Positions 37,401-50,342 of a stretch of DNA of 64,000 nt are shown piece by piece (position 1 is the first letter of the stretch; each line of letters opens with the position of its first letter). A program made the translations under genes and the position numbers. The notes under the pieces were generated by a model. That model was not told where the DNA came from. It saw nothing but the letters and a program-made list of their open reading frames with translations, and did not search any database. Origin of the DNA: Garcia nutans (taxonomy: Eukaryota; Streptophyta; Magnoliopsida; Malpighiales; Euphorbiaceae); contig CANTUV010000026.1 in assembly GCA_947685225.1 (NCBI GenBank), positions 54,955,501-55,019,500 of the forward strand. The letters run 5' to 3'.

Positions 37401-38199
37401 TTTATAATTAAAGAATTTAGAAAACCAAATCCAACCATTGGCCCCATGAATTTCTCTCACACAGGGAAGACTATAGTTTATTTTATTTTTTTATTTATGG
37501 GAAAAGACTATAGCTTAGTAAAGTTGATCTCGTAAAATGTGTTGGTTTCTTCTACTTTTCTATATCTGTTTCTGTTTTTGTCTTTACGGGCAGTCTCTTG
37601 TCCATCTCATTTTAAGTAGAGGGAGGGTGAGGTAAAATAATAATAATAATGAAAATAAAGAAGAAAAATAAAGAAGTGAGTGTATAGTCAAACCATACCC
37701 AAAAATAAAAAAGTTAATTTTTTTAGAAATAAAAAAGCAGTATAAAAAATATAATTACAGTTATTTTAAAAAATAATTATTGAATAATTATTTTTTTATT
37801 AGTTAAAATATTTTTATTATAATATTTTTTATTTATAAATAAATTTATAATAAATATTTTTTTTAATTAATAAAAAAATTATTTAATAATTATTTTTTAA
37901 AATGGCAATAATTAACATTTGTCAAAATGATGATAAGGTTAAAAAGTTAGGAGAGTAATGATGCGGCTGAGAACAAAATGTCAAACGCTATGGGTTCATT
38001 TTTGGGAAATGAGGTTTCATTGCACTTTGCAGTTGCACCTTCTCTACCCTCCCAAACCTCCCCCTTTTTTTATTCGAACAAATAATATTTATTAAGTTGA
38101 AATTAATAATATAGATTTGCTATTATATTTTTCTAGAATGAATATAATTTTATTACCTTTGGTAAAAAAATTATTACAATATCCTTATATTTAGAAAAT
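34473..38199. other. gene-free AT-rich DNA
   Basis: Mostly simple AT-rich sequence. The less AT-rich island at about 36000-36430 is described separately. I recognise no protein or RNA gene. Confidence 0.5.
36030..36430 (+). promoter_or_regulatory. possible promoter-like island (G-box, CT tract, TATA box)
   Basis: A GA-rich tract (36040-36130) leads to a less AT-rich block with a G-box CACGTG (36286-36291), a CT microsatellite (about 36351-36370) and a TATAAAG box (36371-36377). This order is usual for plant core promoters. No coding region follows within several kilobases, so if functional it would drive a noncoding transcript. It could equally be a relic promoter. No known microRNA was recognised downstream. 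Confidence 0.3.
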
Positions 38200-38380
38200 G
38201 TTCCCATTCTCAATGAATTAAACTGCTATCAACAAGGCAATCCTCAACCAAATGACTAAAATAAGAAAAATCCATAAGACTTCCCATACATACAACCTTA
38301 GTGCATCATTTTGAAAGATCACAGCATTAAGCTGAAGTCTCTTTACCCAATTCAAAGCCTCTCTGTATTTGCTATCATAT
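38200..38380 (-). pseudogene. RNase H-like (RVT_3) remnant
   Basis: On the minus strand YREALNWVKRLQLNAVIFQNDA (split here as YREALNWVKR and LQLNAVIFQND) matches the central helix and strand of the plant LINE-type RNase H domain. After about 30 codons similarity continues in another frame (HLVEDCLVDSSL), so it is frameshifted, with later stops. It represents the half of the domain complementary to that at 13244, but lies 25 kb away on the other strand. Confidence 0.55.
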
Positions 38381-41273
38381 TTTGATAATGACAAATTATT
38401 AAAAAAAGCTAAAAAAAATTGAATATTTTTCTATTAAAAAACTACTATTAATTATTATATATAGAAATAACTTGAATTGAAAAGTGAATTTACTTCATGA
38501 TGTATTGATAAACATAAATAAATAAGAAGGTGGCCCTGCCACATTCAAAAGTAGCAGTTGGGTGGATATATAGAAGGTTGAATAAATGTTGGTTATAAAG
38601 AATGTTTTTTTAAAGGTTCAGAAGGTTATGAGTTTGATTATTAATTAATTAATGAAGTATAAGGATATAGCCGCGTCTTTGTTTAGTAGTATACTCATTT
38701 TGTTTCATTTTAAATATTGTATAATTTTTTTTATTTTAAATATTATTTTTAAAATTTTAATAGATTATTAATTAAAAATTTTTAATATTTTTTTATTAAT
38801 TACCAAAAAAAAATAAATAGGATAAAATATAAAAATTAATATTTAAATAAATTATAATAATTTTTTTTAAATTTATAATAATTAATTATTTTTTAATATG
38901 TGTATATTATTTTTACATAACTCTTGAAATCAAAGAAACATAGTATGAATTGCTACTAACGAAGAAAAAGTCAAACACAGTCTTGAAATTGGCATCGATA
39001 TGTTTGCAGTTATGAATTCTCGAAAAAAAGTAAAAAAAAAAAAAGTACGCTTACCCGTGTGGAAATTTATTCTGAAAATGACTTTCTGACTCTTTTTTAC
39101 ATTTCAATCCACATAATTTACGCCTCGTTTCTTCCAATGACCCAAAATAAATAAATTTAATACACTTTTCCAAAAAATAAAATATCATTTCATTATTTTT
39201 GCATTATTAGTTTCACAATTTCCTTTTTTTTTTCTTTTTTTTAAATAATAAGTTTCACAATCTTGTTTTACTTGGGAATAACACTCCTAGTAACCTACGA
39301 TGAAAAGTATGCCTGTTTTACAATTTTATTTTACATAGAAAGATAATGTATTTTTTTTGTCAATAAAAGATAATGTAATTTGGTCGATGAATGTTTCTAA
39401 TTTTGCGAGTAATTTAAATTTAACGTGAATGATTTATATTTGACGGGTAATTTCTAAGAAGTTTTTATATTATTATTATTTTCTGCATTAAGAATTAATT
39501 TTTATATATGCATTTTTTATGTATTTAAACATAAATTATTTAATTAGAATAATTAATAAAGAATAAAATGCTTTACCCTGTAAAACTAAAGGATAAATAG
39601 TTTTACTATTTTAGAGGGAAGTATAGCACACTTTCTAACTTTTTTTAATATTTTATTTTTTAATATATAAATATATATTGAATATATATTTTTAAAAATA
39701 TAATATATTTTTAATATATTAAATATGTATAAAAAATATACCTCTATGAATAGGTATTTTTGAAATTAAAAAACAACAAAAAATATATTTAGAAATAGAA
39801 AAAAAGAAAATATTTTTTAAAATATTTTTATTTTTAAGGTAGTTTTTAAAAACCCCATAATTTTATTTGGTTCGTGTTCAATCCCCAAAAGGATAAATTA
39901 ATATTCTCATATAATTTCTCATTATAAAAATATAGCTTAAAATATTTATATATAATAAATTTAATTTGACAAGCTAAAGAAAAGCTCTATTGGAATTTTG
40001 GATTGAAATTTTATATTTTAAAAGTTGAGCCTATTTTATATACTTATTTTTTCTAATATTGCTACGAGGAATATAAAGCTGTTCTAATTCGCATAATGTT
40101 TAGAATTCAAATATTAATATGCTAAGCTGTGGTTAATTCGACATAATGTTTGTAAATTGATTTATTTATTAATGTGTAATACGATGTAAAGACAGGGCAA
40201 CATTAATTCGTGAATTTTAAACACATTGAGATTTAATTCAACACTATATTGTTGGAGGATGCGGCTTGTTCATATTGTCCTTATATTAGTTTTTAACTTC
40301 TAGTTTTTGGTGTGTTTCTTAAACTTAATTTAAAAAACTCCCAATAGAATGTTATTTGTTTAGATTAACATTTTCTAATCAATATAAACATTCAATCAGA
40401 ATAATTTATATATCAAATCTATAAGACTAGTTTTAAATTACTATGCCAAATATGGTAATCATTTTTTTAATTTATTACATTACTTTTTTATTCACAGATA
40501 TGAATAATTTAACAATGACAATATTTGGAAATTTTTTATTAATTTTAACATAAAATTACACTCTATTATTCTCATAAAGATAAGCTAACTTATTATTTCA
40601 TAAGGATAAATAAATATTAATTATTTTTATTAAAAATATAAAAATATGTATATATTTTCTATTATATTCCTACTTTAATATAAAATATATTTGATAAGTG
40701 ATATTAAATTGAGATATTATATATAATTTACATGGTAACTAATTTGTTAAAATAGTAAGTAGACTATAATTTGAGATAATTAAAAAAAATTAAGTTTATC
40801 TTTATAAGACGGAGAGAGTATAATATATGATGTTTGATTGAATGAATATAAATGTAATAAAAATTTATTTTTAATTGATTAGATTTTGATTGAAAAATTA
40901 TGAAATTATCTTGAGTGATTAAACACTCAATAACAAGATTTTTAGTGAAAGGATTAAAAAATAAAAAAAATTGAAAAACACGAAATTATCTTGAATGATT
41001 AAAAATTTGCTAGCTAAGCGTATTATTGTTTTTTTTTTTTTGAACGAAAGCTAAGCTGATTAATATACATACAAATAAAACACAGCACAGGAGACGAGAG
41101 AGAGGATATCATAGTAATGGCCGTTGTTTTGAAGACGTCAGACAAGCAACGACGAACTGCAAATTAAGTTTGTCTCTCTTTCTTTCTCTGTTTTCAGTTT
41201 ATTAATTCCCCATTGATTATTGAACTAACACATGTTCTTCCCCTCATAAAAGACGCATCGCTAACTGCCACTA
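38381..41273. other. AT-rich DNA upstream of SCARECROW
   Basis: No gene is seen. A GA-rich then TC-rich segment at about 41090-41200 may be distal promoter or leader sequence of the SCR gene. Confidence 0.5.
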
Positions 41274-41361
41274 GCAAAAGCCCTTCTTTCGCCATTCTCA
41301 CCACCACCCTCCTCCTCCACTACCACCACCCACTTGCCTCCTCTGCACCTTTTCTTTTTAA
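41274..41361 (+). repeat. duplicated SCR-upstream segment, distal copy
   Basis: The segment beginning near GCAAAAGCCCTTCTTTCGCC and running through CACCACC-rich sequence to CTTGCCTCCTCTGCACC is repeated at 42235-42331 in the same orientation, offset by about 960 bases. The copies differ mainly in the number of CAC triplets. Confidence 0.85.
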
Positions 41362-42175
41362 ATATATAATAATATAATAATAATAATAATTAAAAATAAA
41401 GTATAATCATTATTAATAATTATATAATTAACAATAACAATATTATTAATTATATTATTGTTAATTAAGTTATATTATTATTATTAGTTATATTATTATC
41501 AATTATATAATTATAAATTATATTTATTAGTTGTAATTATATTATTAATTATATTTGGGCTCAAAAATAATTATTAATTATTTGGCCTAACATAATTATT
41601 AATTATTGTTATTATTAATTATATAATTATTAATTATATTATTATAATTATATATAATCATTAATTATATTTATTATTAGTTATAAAATTTTAATTATAA
41701 TTATATTATTATTAACTATTTTAGGCCCAAATAAAATTATTAATTATTTAAATTTAATATAATTATTAATTATTGTTATTGTTATTATTAATTATTAATA
41801 ATTATATAATTAATAATTATATTTATTATTTGTTATATAATTATTAATTATAATTATATTGTTATTAATTATTTTTGAGTCTAAATAAAATTATTAATTA
41901 CTTGAGTTGAATATGATTATTAATTATTATTATTATTAATTATTAGTAATTATATAATTATTAATTATAATTATATAATAATAATAATTATTATTATTAA
42001 AAAAAAGCTAAATCAAAATTTTTAAAAAAAATTTAAATTAAAAATTTAAATTTTAATTTAAGCCAAACTGAAATTTAAAATTTTAATTGAACTTAAAATT
42101 TTTATATTTTAATAATTATGAAAATAAATTTTACATTTTGGTTAAATTAAAATATTTGATTCAAAATTCTCAGTT
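41362..42175. repeat. long TTA/AAT-rich satellite between the duplicated segments
   Basis: Composed almost only of A and T, with higher-order periodicity of about 155-165 bases. Three markers (GGGCTCAAAAATAATTATTA near 41555, GGCCCAAATAAAATTATTA near 41725, GAGTCTAAATAAAATTATTA near 41877) recur in the same context. No coding content. Confidence 0.75.
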
Positions 42176-42234
42176 ATGGACAAGTTTCACATTTTGATAA
42201 AATGTGAAATTTGCTTCCATTTTGGTAAAAGTAT

Positions 42235-42331
42235 CGCAAAAACCCTTCTTTCGCCGCTCTCACCACCACCTCCTCGTCCACCACCACCACCACCACCACC
42301 CACTTGCCTCCTCTGCACCTTTTCTTTTTTA
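42235..42331 (+). repeat. duplicated SCR-upstream segment, proximal copy
   Basis: The proximal copy of the 41274 segment, with an expanded CAC run. It lies about 380 bases upstream of the SCR start codon and so probably in its promoter or 5' leader. A TATATATATATTTAAAG stretch follows at about 42418. Confidence 0.85.
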
Positions 42332-42707
42332 AAATTTATGATTTCTTGGTTTCATGATGATTCAGAAGCATCCAAATTATTTCACGGCTATACTTTCACT
42401 CTGTTAATTATATTAATATATATATATATATTTAAAGTCAAGCTTAAAAAAGAGAGGTTCATTGAAGACCGTGTTTTGTTGTGGTTATAGAGAGAGAAAG
42501 AGAAAGAATCCCAACGCTGCTCTCTCTGTCTCAATCTTTACACCGTTATCTGCTTTGGATATGCTCTCTTCTCCTCCCTATTTTCTTTATATCATTGGCA
42601 GGCAACTACTTCTTTTTCTTTTATTTCTATGAGGATATTCAAATATCAAACACCTGGTGCACTTTCTGGATCTCTTTCTTTTACTTGTTTTTCTCATACA
42701 AATTTTC

Positions 42708-45579
42708 ATGGGTGCTTCTGGGTTTTTTCTTGAAAATGGGGACGATACTGATTTGAACGGGAACAACCATAGCAATAGTAATCGTGATGGTCATAGTAAT
42801 AGCACAGCCAGTAGCGGCAGCAGCAAAAGCAAAAGCAAAATACCCATAACAGAAATCGAGGGTGGGAATAACGGGAAAGGAAAGATGGTGAGGAAGAGAA
42901 TGGCTTGTGAAATGATAGAGGTGCAAAACCAGAGGTGTTATAGAAGGATTAATAATGGCCATGGTAATGATATTCAAACAATTAGCAACAATAGCAGCAA
43001 TTCCATGTTATATGATAGTAATATTATTATTGGGTGTAGTAGTAGTACTTCTTCTTTGACTAATATAGCTAACCCTAACCAAAACCAAAACCCGAACCCG
43101 AACCCGAACCCATACCCAGTATTCAACTACTCCACTATGAGTAGTTTGTTGCCTTCTTCTACAGACATGACCCCTATGACGTCAGGCGGGTCTGTGTCTA
43201 TGTCTATGTGTGGGTTTTTATCCTCTACAGGAGCTACCAACTTTACTTGCAATGACACCCTTTCATCATCACCTCACCCACACACCCCAGCCGTTTGTGG
43301 CTTCTCTGGCCTTCCTTTGTTTCTTTCTGATAGAGAAAGAACTAGAGACGCTGTCGTTCCGTTCACCACTATAACTACTACTGCTACTAATACCAGTACT
43401 ACTTGCAGCCCTACTCCTCCTCCTCCTCCTCCTCCTCCCATGGAAGACGCCTACGCTACTGCTTGGATTGATGGTATAATTAAAGACCTTATTCATAACT
43501 CTACCAATGTTTCTATTCCTCAGCTTATTCAGAATGTCAGGGAGATTATTTACCCTTGCAATCCTAGCCTCGCTTCCCTTCTTGAATACAGGTTACGTTA
43601 TTTAGCCGAGCCCATCCCCAATTATTCTGTGGAAAGGCGGAGGAAGGAACCACTTCCGCCTCCCAGGGATTATAATACTCAACTACTAACTTCTTCTGCT
43701 TTAACTCTCAATCTTGAAAATGTCACGATTTTTCCTTCATTGCCGGATTTTACGGCCGCCAATCAGTCTTCTAGCTGGGGATCGACGCCGCCGCTTGTTT
43801 GTCAAGTAAACAACCAACAGCTACACCAACAACAGCTTCATCTTCTTCATGATCAACAAAAACAGCGGCAGCAGCAGCAACAAGGCAGTCCGTCTTCTAC
43901 TTCTGTTACACCACCTGTTCAGGCATTAAATCAAAGGCATCCACCAGCACCACAACAACAAGAACAGGAAAAATCCTCATCCGCTGAAACAGAACAAGTA
44001 GCCACCACCACTACTGCCGGAATAGTTACGACGCCAACCTCTATAGCCGCCGTTGGTACAAGCGCCAGAGAGAAAAAGGAAGAGTTACGGCAACAAAAGA
44101 GAGACGAAGAAGGCTTACATCTCCTGACTTTACTTCTGCAATGCGCAGAAGCAGTTTCAACAGATCATTTCGATGAGGCGAACAAGATGCTTTTAGAGAT
44201 CTCAGAGCTCTCAACGCCATACGGCACGTCGGCGCAGAGAGTAGCAGCTTACTTTTCTGAAGCAATGTCAGCGAGGTTAGTAAATTCATGTTTGGGAATA
44301 TACGCCACGCTACCATCAATGCCTTTAAGCCATACTCAGAAAATGGCTTCTGCGTTTCAAGTATTTAATGGAATTAGCCCTTTTATAAAGTTCTCTCATT
44401 TCACGGCGAATCAGGCAATTCAAGAAGCAGTTGAGAGAGAAGACAGAGTGCATATAATAGATCTGGATATAATGCAAGGTCTGCAATGGCCTGGCCTATT
44501 TCATATCTTAGCATATAGGCCCGGTGGACCCCCTTTTGTTAGACTTACAGGTCTTGGAACCTCCATGGAAGCTCTGGAAGCTACTGGAAAGCGTTTGTCT
44601 GACTTTGCTCAGAAATTGGGTCTCCCTTTTGAATTCTTTCCGGTCGCCGAGAAAGTTGGAAATTTAGACCCGGAAAAATTAAATGTTAGCAAAAGAGAAG
44701 CCGTTGCCGTTCACTGGTTGCAACACTCCCTTTACGACGTCTCTGGTTCCGATACCAATACTCTCTGGCTATTGCAGAGGTAAAGAACGAAAATCCATTT
44801 ATCTAGACATTATTAACACAAGATCCCAGGAAAAAAAATACTATCTCCTTTTCTTTCTTTCTTTTTATGCAGTTCTTTATTTAATACTTCATTTTCATTC
44901 ATCTAGTAACGCTATCAGCAATCATTTTAAGTATTTTATTTACTGTAACAACTAAAATATTAGCTATGATTTGGTTAATTTTTTTGCTTTAAAAAAAAAG
45001 AAATTCTATGAAATAGCTATTAAATATATATATAGCTCGTGTATTGTCGTTAATGGTGGTTTGGATTTTTTTTGTTGCAGGTTGGCACCAAAAGTGGTGA
45101 CAGTAGTAGAACAGGACTTGAGTCACGCAGGATCATTTCTGGGTAGGTTTGTTGAGGCTATACATTATTATTCGGCTCTGTTCGATTCGCTTGGAGCTAG
45201 CTATGGAGAAGAGAGTGAGGAAAGACATGCGGTAGAACAACAGCTACTTTCGAGAGAAATACGTAATGTTTTAGCAGTGGGAGGACCTTCGCGAAGTGGG
45301 GAGATTAAGTTTCATAACTGGAGAGAGAAGCTACGACAATCTGGGTTTAAGGGTATTTCTCTCGCCGGAAATGCTGCTACTCAGGCAACTCTCCTTCTTG
45401 GCATGTTCCCTTCTGATGGCTACACATTAGTCGAAGACAATGGCACTCTAAAGCTTGGTTGGAAAGATCTTTGTTTGCTTACTGCTTCAGCCTGGCGCCC
45501 ATTCCATATAACCGCCGCTGCCACCGCCGCCACTATGGCGGGTATTCATCATTACCATCATCGCTTTGCCACCGTGTAG
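42708..45579 (+). CDS. SCR: GRAS transcription factor SCARECROW
   Basis: SCR partners SHORT-ROOT to specify endodermis and maintain the root stem-cell niche. Exon 1 is 42708-44779 and exon 2 45081-45579 (GT at 44780, AG at 45080), giving 856 residues, longer than the 653 of Arabidopsis because of Asn/Ser, Pro and Gln-rich runs. I use the ATG at 42708; an upstream in-frame ATG at 42657 would add a hydrophobic stretch foreign to the family. The N-terminal half has SCR-specific blocks: KRMACEM (about residue 63), CGFSGLPLFLSDRE, and AWIDGIIKDLIH with SIPQLIQNVREIIYP. The GRAS domain starts at about 466 with LLLQCAEAVS, then VHIIDLDIMQGLQWP (about 580), the second leucine-rich region with AVHWLQHSLYD, PFYRE-type sequence with VVEQDLSHAGSF, and the SAW region ending LLTASAWRPF. 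The intron falls at LQRL, where other SCR genes have theirs. A polyQ stretch (about 385-400) may vary in length. Intact. Confidence 0.97.
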
Positions 45580-46835
45580 TGTGGTGGTAGAATGAGTTAA
45601 AAAAGACTTGTTGTTTTTGTAGCCTATACCAATTTGATTAAATAGTTGCTTCTTTGTGTTTGGTTAAGCTTATAATGTTGTCAACTTTTACTCATTGGAT
45701 CTTGAATGTGAAATTTCTCAGAGGGATTTTGATTTTTAGCTTTGTAAAATACAAAAAAAAAACATTTTTATTTAAATTTCTTCATTATATATATATATAT
45801 ATGAATAATGCTAAATGAATTAAATTAATCCGATAAAAAAATTTTATGTATTATAAAAATGATTATTTTAATTTTATAATTATTAAAAAGTCTAATAAAT
45901 ATAAGGTTAGAATAGTTATTTTTAGTATATTTAACATATAAAATTTTTTTAATTCTAATTTATTTAGTATTATATATATAGATATATATATAGATACATG
46001 TGAGTGAGCTTTTTCAAATTTATATGATTACAATTGTTACTTGGCACTAAATTAAAGAATAGAAGCTAAAAAAAAGCTTCACAAAAGGAGTTGCAATTTC
46101 CACATAAGCTAGGAAAAGAAAAGAAAAAGGAGCAAAGAGAGAGGAGACAAAGGATATACGAGTGAAAGAAGAGAGCTAAGGAGACGTACTTATTCCGTGT
46201 CGTTTACAAGTACTGCATGTGCTTTTTAGTTAATGACGTGATTTTTTTCTTCTAATTTATCTTTTTTTCCTTTTTTTTTTAATTATAAATGGTGATTCCA
46301 CCATTTTTTGCATTAAAATAGTGCAAAATACCAAAATGGCATAACATTATCTCTAATCATCTGCACTATTTTTATCACTAAAAAGAATATTCTATTTAGA
46401 TTATTCTCTCTCATTAATATTATATTATTTTTTTACTTCAATTTTATTTATCCATTTCACTTAAAAACTTCATATCATTTTAAATGAAAAGTGATTATTG
46501 ATTTATTATTTATAATATATTTATGAAATATAAATTGTTTAAAATAAGTTGTGAATCGTTTATCAAAATTGGATAAATAAGCTATTGATAAATGATTAAT
46601 AATTAATAGACCTGTTTATTGAAACTATTACATAAATAGTATATTAATGATGATAGATAATTTATATGTTAATTATAAAAAAATATATATTTTAATAATA
46701 TTAAATATAAATAATATGATTATATTAAAGTTTTTGAAATTAAATAAAAGTATACTAGTCTTTTATTTGAAAAAATCAATTTTGAATATGAGGAGAAAAA
46801 AATAATCAACAAATTATTATTTATTTATAAAGAGC
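45580..46835. other. SCR 3' region and AT-rich DNA
   Basis: The first 150-200 bases are probably the SCR 3' untranslated region. Beyond are (TA)n runs and AT-rich DNA. At about 46280-46400 sequence with CCACCATTTTTTGCA and TGCACTATTTTT resembles the ends of a MITE whose possible right part is at 47548. Confidence 0.45.
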
Positions 46836-47210
46836 TAGCTGTTTTTAGTTGATTTAGGTGTTACCATTAAGAACATAAACAGCTAGCTGTTTCTTGTTGG
46901 TTTAGCTGTTACCATTGAGAACATAAACAACTAGCTGTTTCTTGTTGCTTTACCTGTTACCATTGAGAACATAAACTGCAAGCTGTTTTAGCAGCTGGTT
47001 TTTATTGAGAACATAAACAGCTAGCTGTTTCTTGTTGCTTTAGCTGTTACCATTGAGAACATAAACAGCTAGCTGTTTCTTATTGCTTTAGCTGTTTACC
47101 ATTGAGAATATAAACAGCTAGCTGTTTTAGCTGCTGTTTTTTATTGAAAACATAAACAGCTAGCTGTTTCTTGTTGCTTTAGCTGTTACCATTGAGAACA
47201 TAAACAACAA
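46836..47210. repeat. minisatellite with palindromic AAACAGCTAGCTGTTT core
   Basis: Eight or nine tandem units, about 48 bases each, with consensus parts GAGAACATAAACAGCTAGC, TGTTTCTTGTTGCTTTAG and CTGTTACCATT. Every unit contains a full or near version of the 16-base perfect palindrome AAACAGCTAGCTGTTT. Two units are a shorter variant (about 38 bases) with CTGTTTTAGC(A/T)GCTG, placed as A-A-A-B-A-A-B-A, a simple higher-order arrangement. The array is noncoding. Confidence 0.9.
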
Positions 47211-48368
47211 GCTTTTTTTTTAAGTGTAAAGACATTGTAATTTGAATATTTTAATTAACTTCCTTTATGAATTGTGAATGTGATTTGCTAAAGTATTTTT
47301 TTTTATTTTTATGTATTATAAATAAAATAATTTGTTATAAATACAATTCATATTTTACATGATATTTATTTAAATAAAATTTTACATTTTAGTTATTAAA
47401 ATATAAAATTAATAAATAATACAATATATTGAGTGGGTGAAAAAAATAAACATCTAATTACAAAAATTTACTTAAAAAATAATAAAGTAGGACTTGTTTA
47501 GAAAATATTTAAAGTTTTGAGTTAAAAATAAAAAAAAATAAAAAATTTTAAAAAAAATGGTGCAACAACAGTACTGCACCAAATATAGTGCAACACTGTA
47601 GCTGATCTTCAAAATAGAGCAATAAATAGCGACTGGTTGGAGTTAAAACCGTGCGCTATAATAGAAATTGGCGCACGGTTGGAGAGGCTCTTAGGTTACA
47701 AGAATGATTCTAATTAGACATTTTAATTAAAATAATAAATTAATTAAATTATAATATATTATAATATTTTTTAAAAAATATGTTTTAAAATTTCTCTAGA
47801 TGAATTTTTTAAAGTTTTTAATAATAAAATATAAAAAATTTATTATTATCTCGTCATTAATCAATTAGTTAATTATTTCAATTAAAATTTATAATTGAAA
47901 TAATATTGTATTATATAATTTTTTCTTTTTGCACATATTCTTGCTATATATTTTATACGTTTTTTATATTTTATTGAGAAAATTTTTAAATAGATTTAAT
48001 TCATGGCTTCGTTCATGAACTAAGTTAATTATAAAATGTGATTTAAAAAAATTAAATTAATTTTTTTAAATATTATAATTTAAATTATAATTTATGAATG
48101 ATCTGAGTGAAAATATATATTAAATCTATATAAAAATTACCCCATTTTACTGTTCTTGTATTTCATTGTTAGACTTCTCTGATACCATTTCATCAATACA
48201 AGTAATACAACAAGAGATCCCTTTGTTGGTTGGTTAGAGAAAACTGAAAAGAGTGCTATTATTATTATTACTTTTTTTTTTTAAATTGTTTCACATGGAG
48301 CTTTGACTTGTACAATGGAATGTATTCAGATTCCAACTCCAATTAATTCAGTAATTCAATTTATAAAA
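47211..48368. other. AT-rich DNA with a possible MITE end
   Basis: At 47548-47692 a GC-richer block contains TGGTGCAACAACAGTACTGC and a hairpin, CCGTGCGC (47649-47656) pairing with GCGCACGG (47671-47678) across a 14-base loop, then GGTTGGAGAGGCTCTTA. This is typical of plant MITE termini. The rest is featureless. Confidence 0.45.
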
Positions 48369-50342
48369 GGAAATTTACACCGCGTACCTGAAGAAGAAGT
48401 TAGATTTACGAATTTACGAAAATACGGCACGCAAACTTTTTTTACATATTTACATTTTTTATGTTATTTTTTCTTTTTTATAATTTTTCTTTTTTTGTGA
48501 TTTTATTTTAATTATTTTTTTTATCTAAATTTTTTTATTATAATTTTAATATATATAAAAAATATACATAATATTTATAATATATATAAAATATAAATAA
48601 ATAATATAAACTACATCTATATATATACAATATATCAATATTACATCTACAATAAATTTACAACATATCTATATAATATTTTTAATATTTATTTATTTTT
48701 TTAATTTTTTATTCTAACAACATCCATATAACATTCATATAATATTTACACAATATTCGATAATTTTTTTTATAAAATATACACAATTTAAATAATAAAT
48801 ATATAACTTACACATAATATCTATGTCTACATAATGAATTTGTGTATATTTTTTTTAGTTTTTTCATATTTATAATATGTAAAATTGTTTTTTAAAAATA
48901 AAATTTATTATTTTTATTAATATATTTTTGTATATTTTATTTATTTTATTTTTTTGAGTGTTACTTTTTTTATAATTACAAATTAATTTTTTTTTATGAA
49001 AAATTATGATTTTTATATGATGTTAATTTTTATTATTTTATTATATTTTTTTATTTAATAGTGAAGTTTGAAAAATATAAAAATTTGAAGTAAAATATTG
49101 ATTGTATTGGGAGAAAATGTATTTTTGAAAAAAAAATTATTTTATTGAGGAATGAGGCATTTTTATAATTTTGTATTAACTTTTTATAAAAATATAAATA
49201 TTTTTAATTTTTGTAATATTTTATAATAAAAATTATTTTTTTTAGTAGTTATGTAAACATCCCATTTATAAATAGTAGAATTCAAGATATGTTTGGGAAG
49301 GTGGAAAATGCAAGCTGGTGGTGACAATTTTTTTTAAAGGTAATTTTAGTAGCACATAGTATAAAGCAATTAAATATATATATATATATATATATTTTAT
49401 TGAAGAATTTTCTTCTTTTTTTTTCCTCTCAAATCCTAATATGATAAAAAAGAAACAAAATCTTCCTTTACTTGTTCTTATGGTTATAATAAATTGAATG
49501 GGCCTCGAAGATAAGAAATAAGGCAGGGCTTCTAACAAAAGTAACTATAAAATTAATTTTTTTAAAAATATCATTGATATAAAAAATTTTAAAAATATCT
49601 AAAAAATTTATAAAATGATAAAATACTGTACATCATCATATTTTTATAATTTGTATATGTTATATATATATATATATATGTTACATACATGTTATAGATA
49701 TATTATAAAATTCTTTAAAAAAATATAAAAATTAAGTTTATTTCAAATATTATTTATATAAAATAATACTTTTACTAGAAAATAACATAATTTTATAAAA
49801 AAATTTCTTAAGAAAAAAACTTTAAAAATATCATTTTGGAACATAATTTTATATACTTCAGATATATTATATATATGTTATAGATATATTGTATATATGC
49901 TGTATAAATATTATATTTTAATCTTTATATATTATATAACTTTTATATATAATTTAATTATAGTATATATATTATAAATATATATTTTATAGTTTTTATA
50001 TATTTATTAATTATAGTGTATATGTTATAGATATATCGTGAATATATTATATATATATTGTAGATATGTTACTATTTATTTTATACATATTATATATATA
50101 TTATATTATATATATATATTTATATGTATATTAAAAATATAATAATAAAAAAATATTTATGAATAAAAAAATGTTAAAAATAAAAAATACAAAAAAATAC
50201 AAAACAAAAAAACTAACGTGAAAATGTATAAAAAAGACAAAAAAAAAAAAAAAAGGCACGCGCCATATTATTGAAAAAAAAAATGTATCCGCCGTACGTT
50301 TGAAAACATAACTTCAAAACACGTATTACGTGTAATTTTCCC
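48369..50342. repeat. 2 kb AT-rich inverted-repeat element
   Basis: The left end GGAAATTTACACCGCGTAC is loosely mirrored by the complement of the right end, GGGAAAATTACACGTAATAC. Next to the ends both sides have a GC-containing block (TACGGCACGC on the left; CGTACGGCGG in complement on the right) and then poly-T/poly-A arms. The interior is (TA)n-rich and noncoding. Probably a foldback or Mutator-like non-autonomous element; no clear target-site duplication. Confidence 0.45.

Noticed and set aside
42176..42490. Open frame with a poly-Pro run upstream of SCR
   Set aside because: It comes from the CAC-rich duplicated leader segment and low-complexity flanks; no family resemblance.
48303..48500. 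Open frame with a charged start and Phe-rich end
   Set aside because: It crosses the border of the 2 kb inverted-repeat element and ends in poly-T translation.
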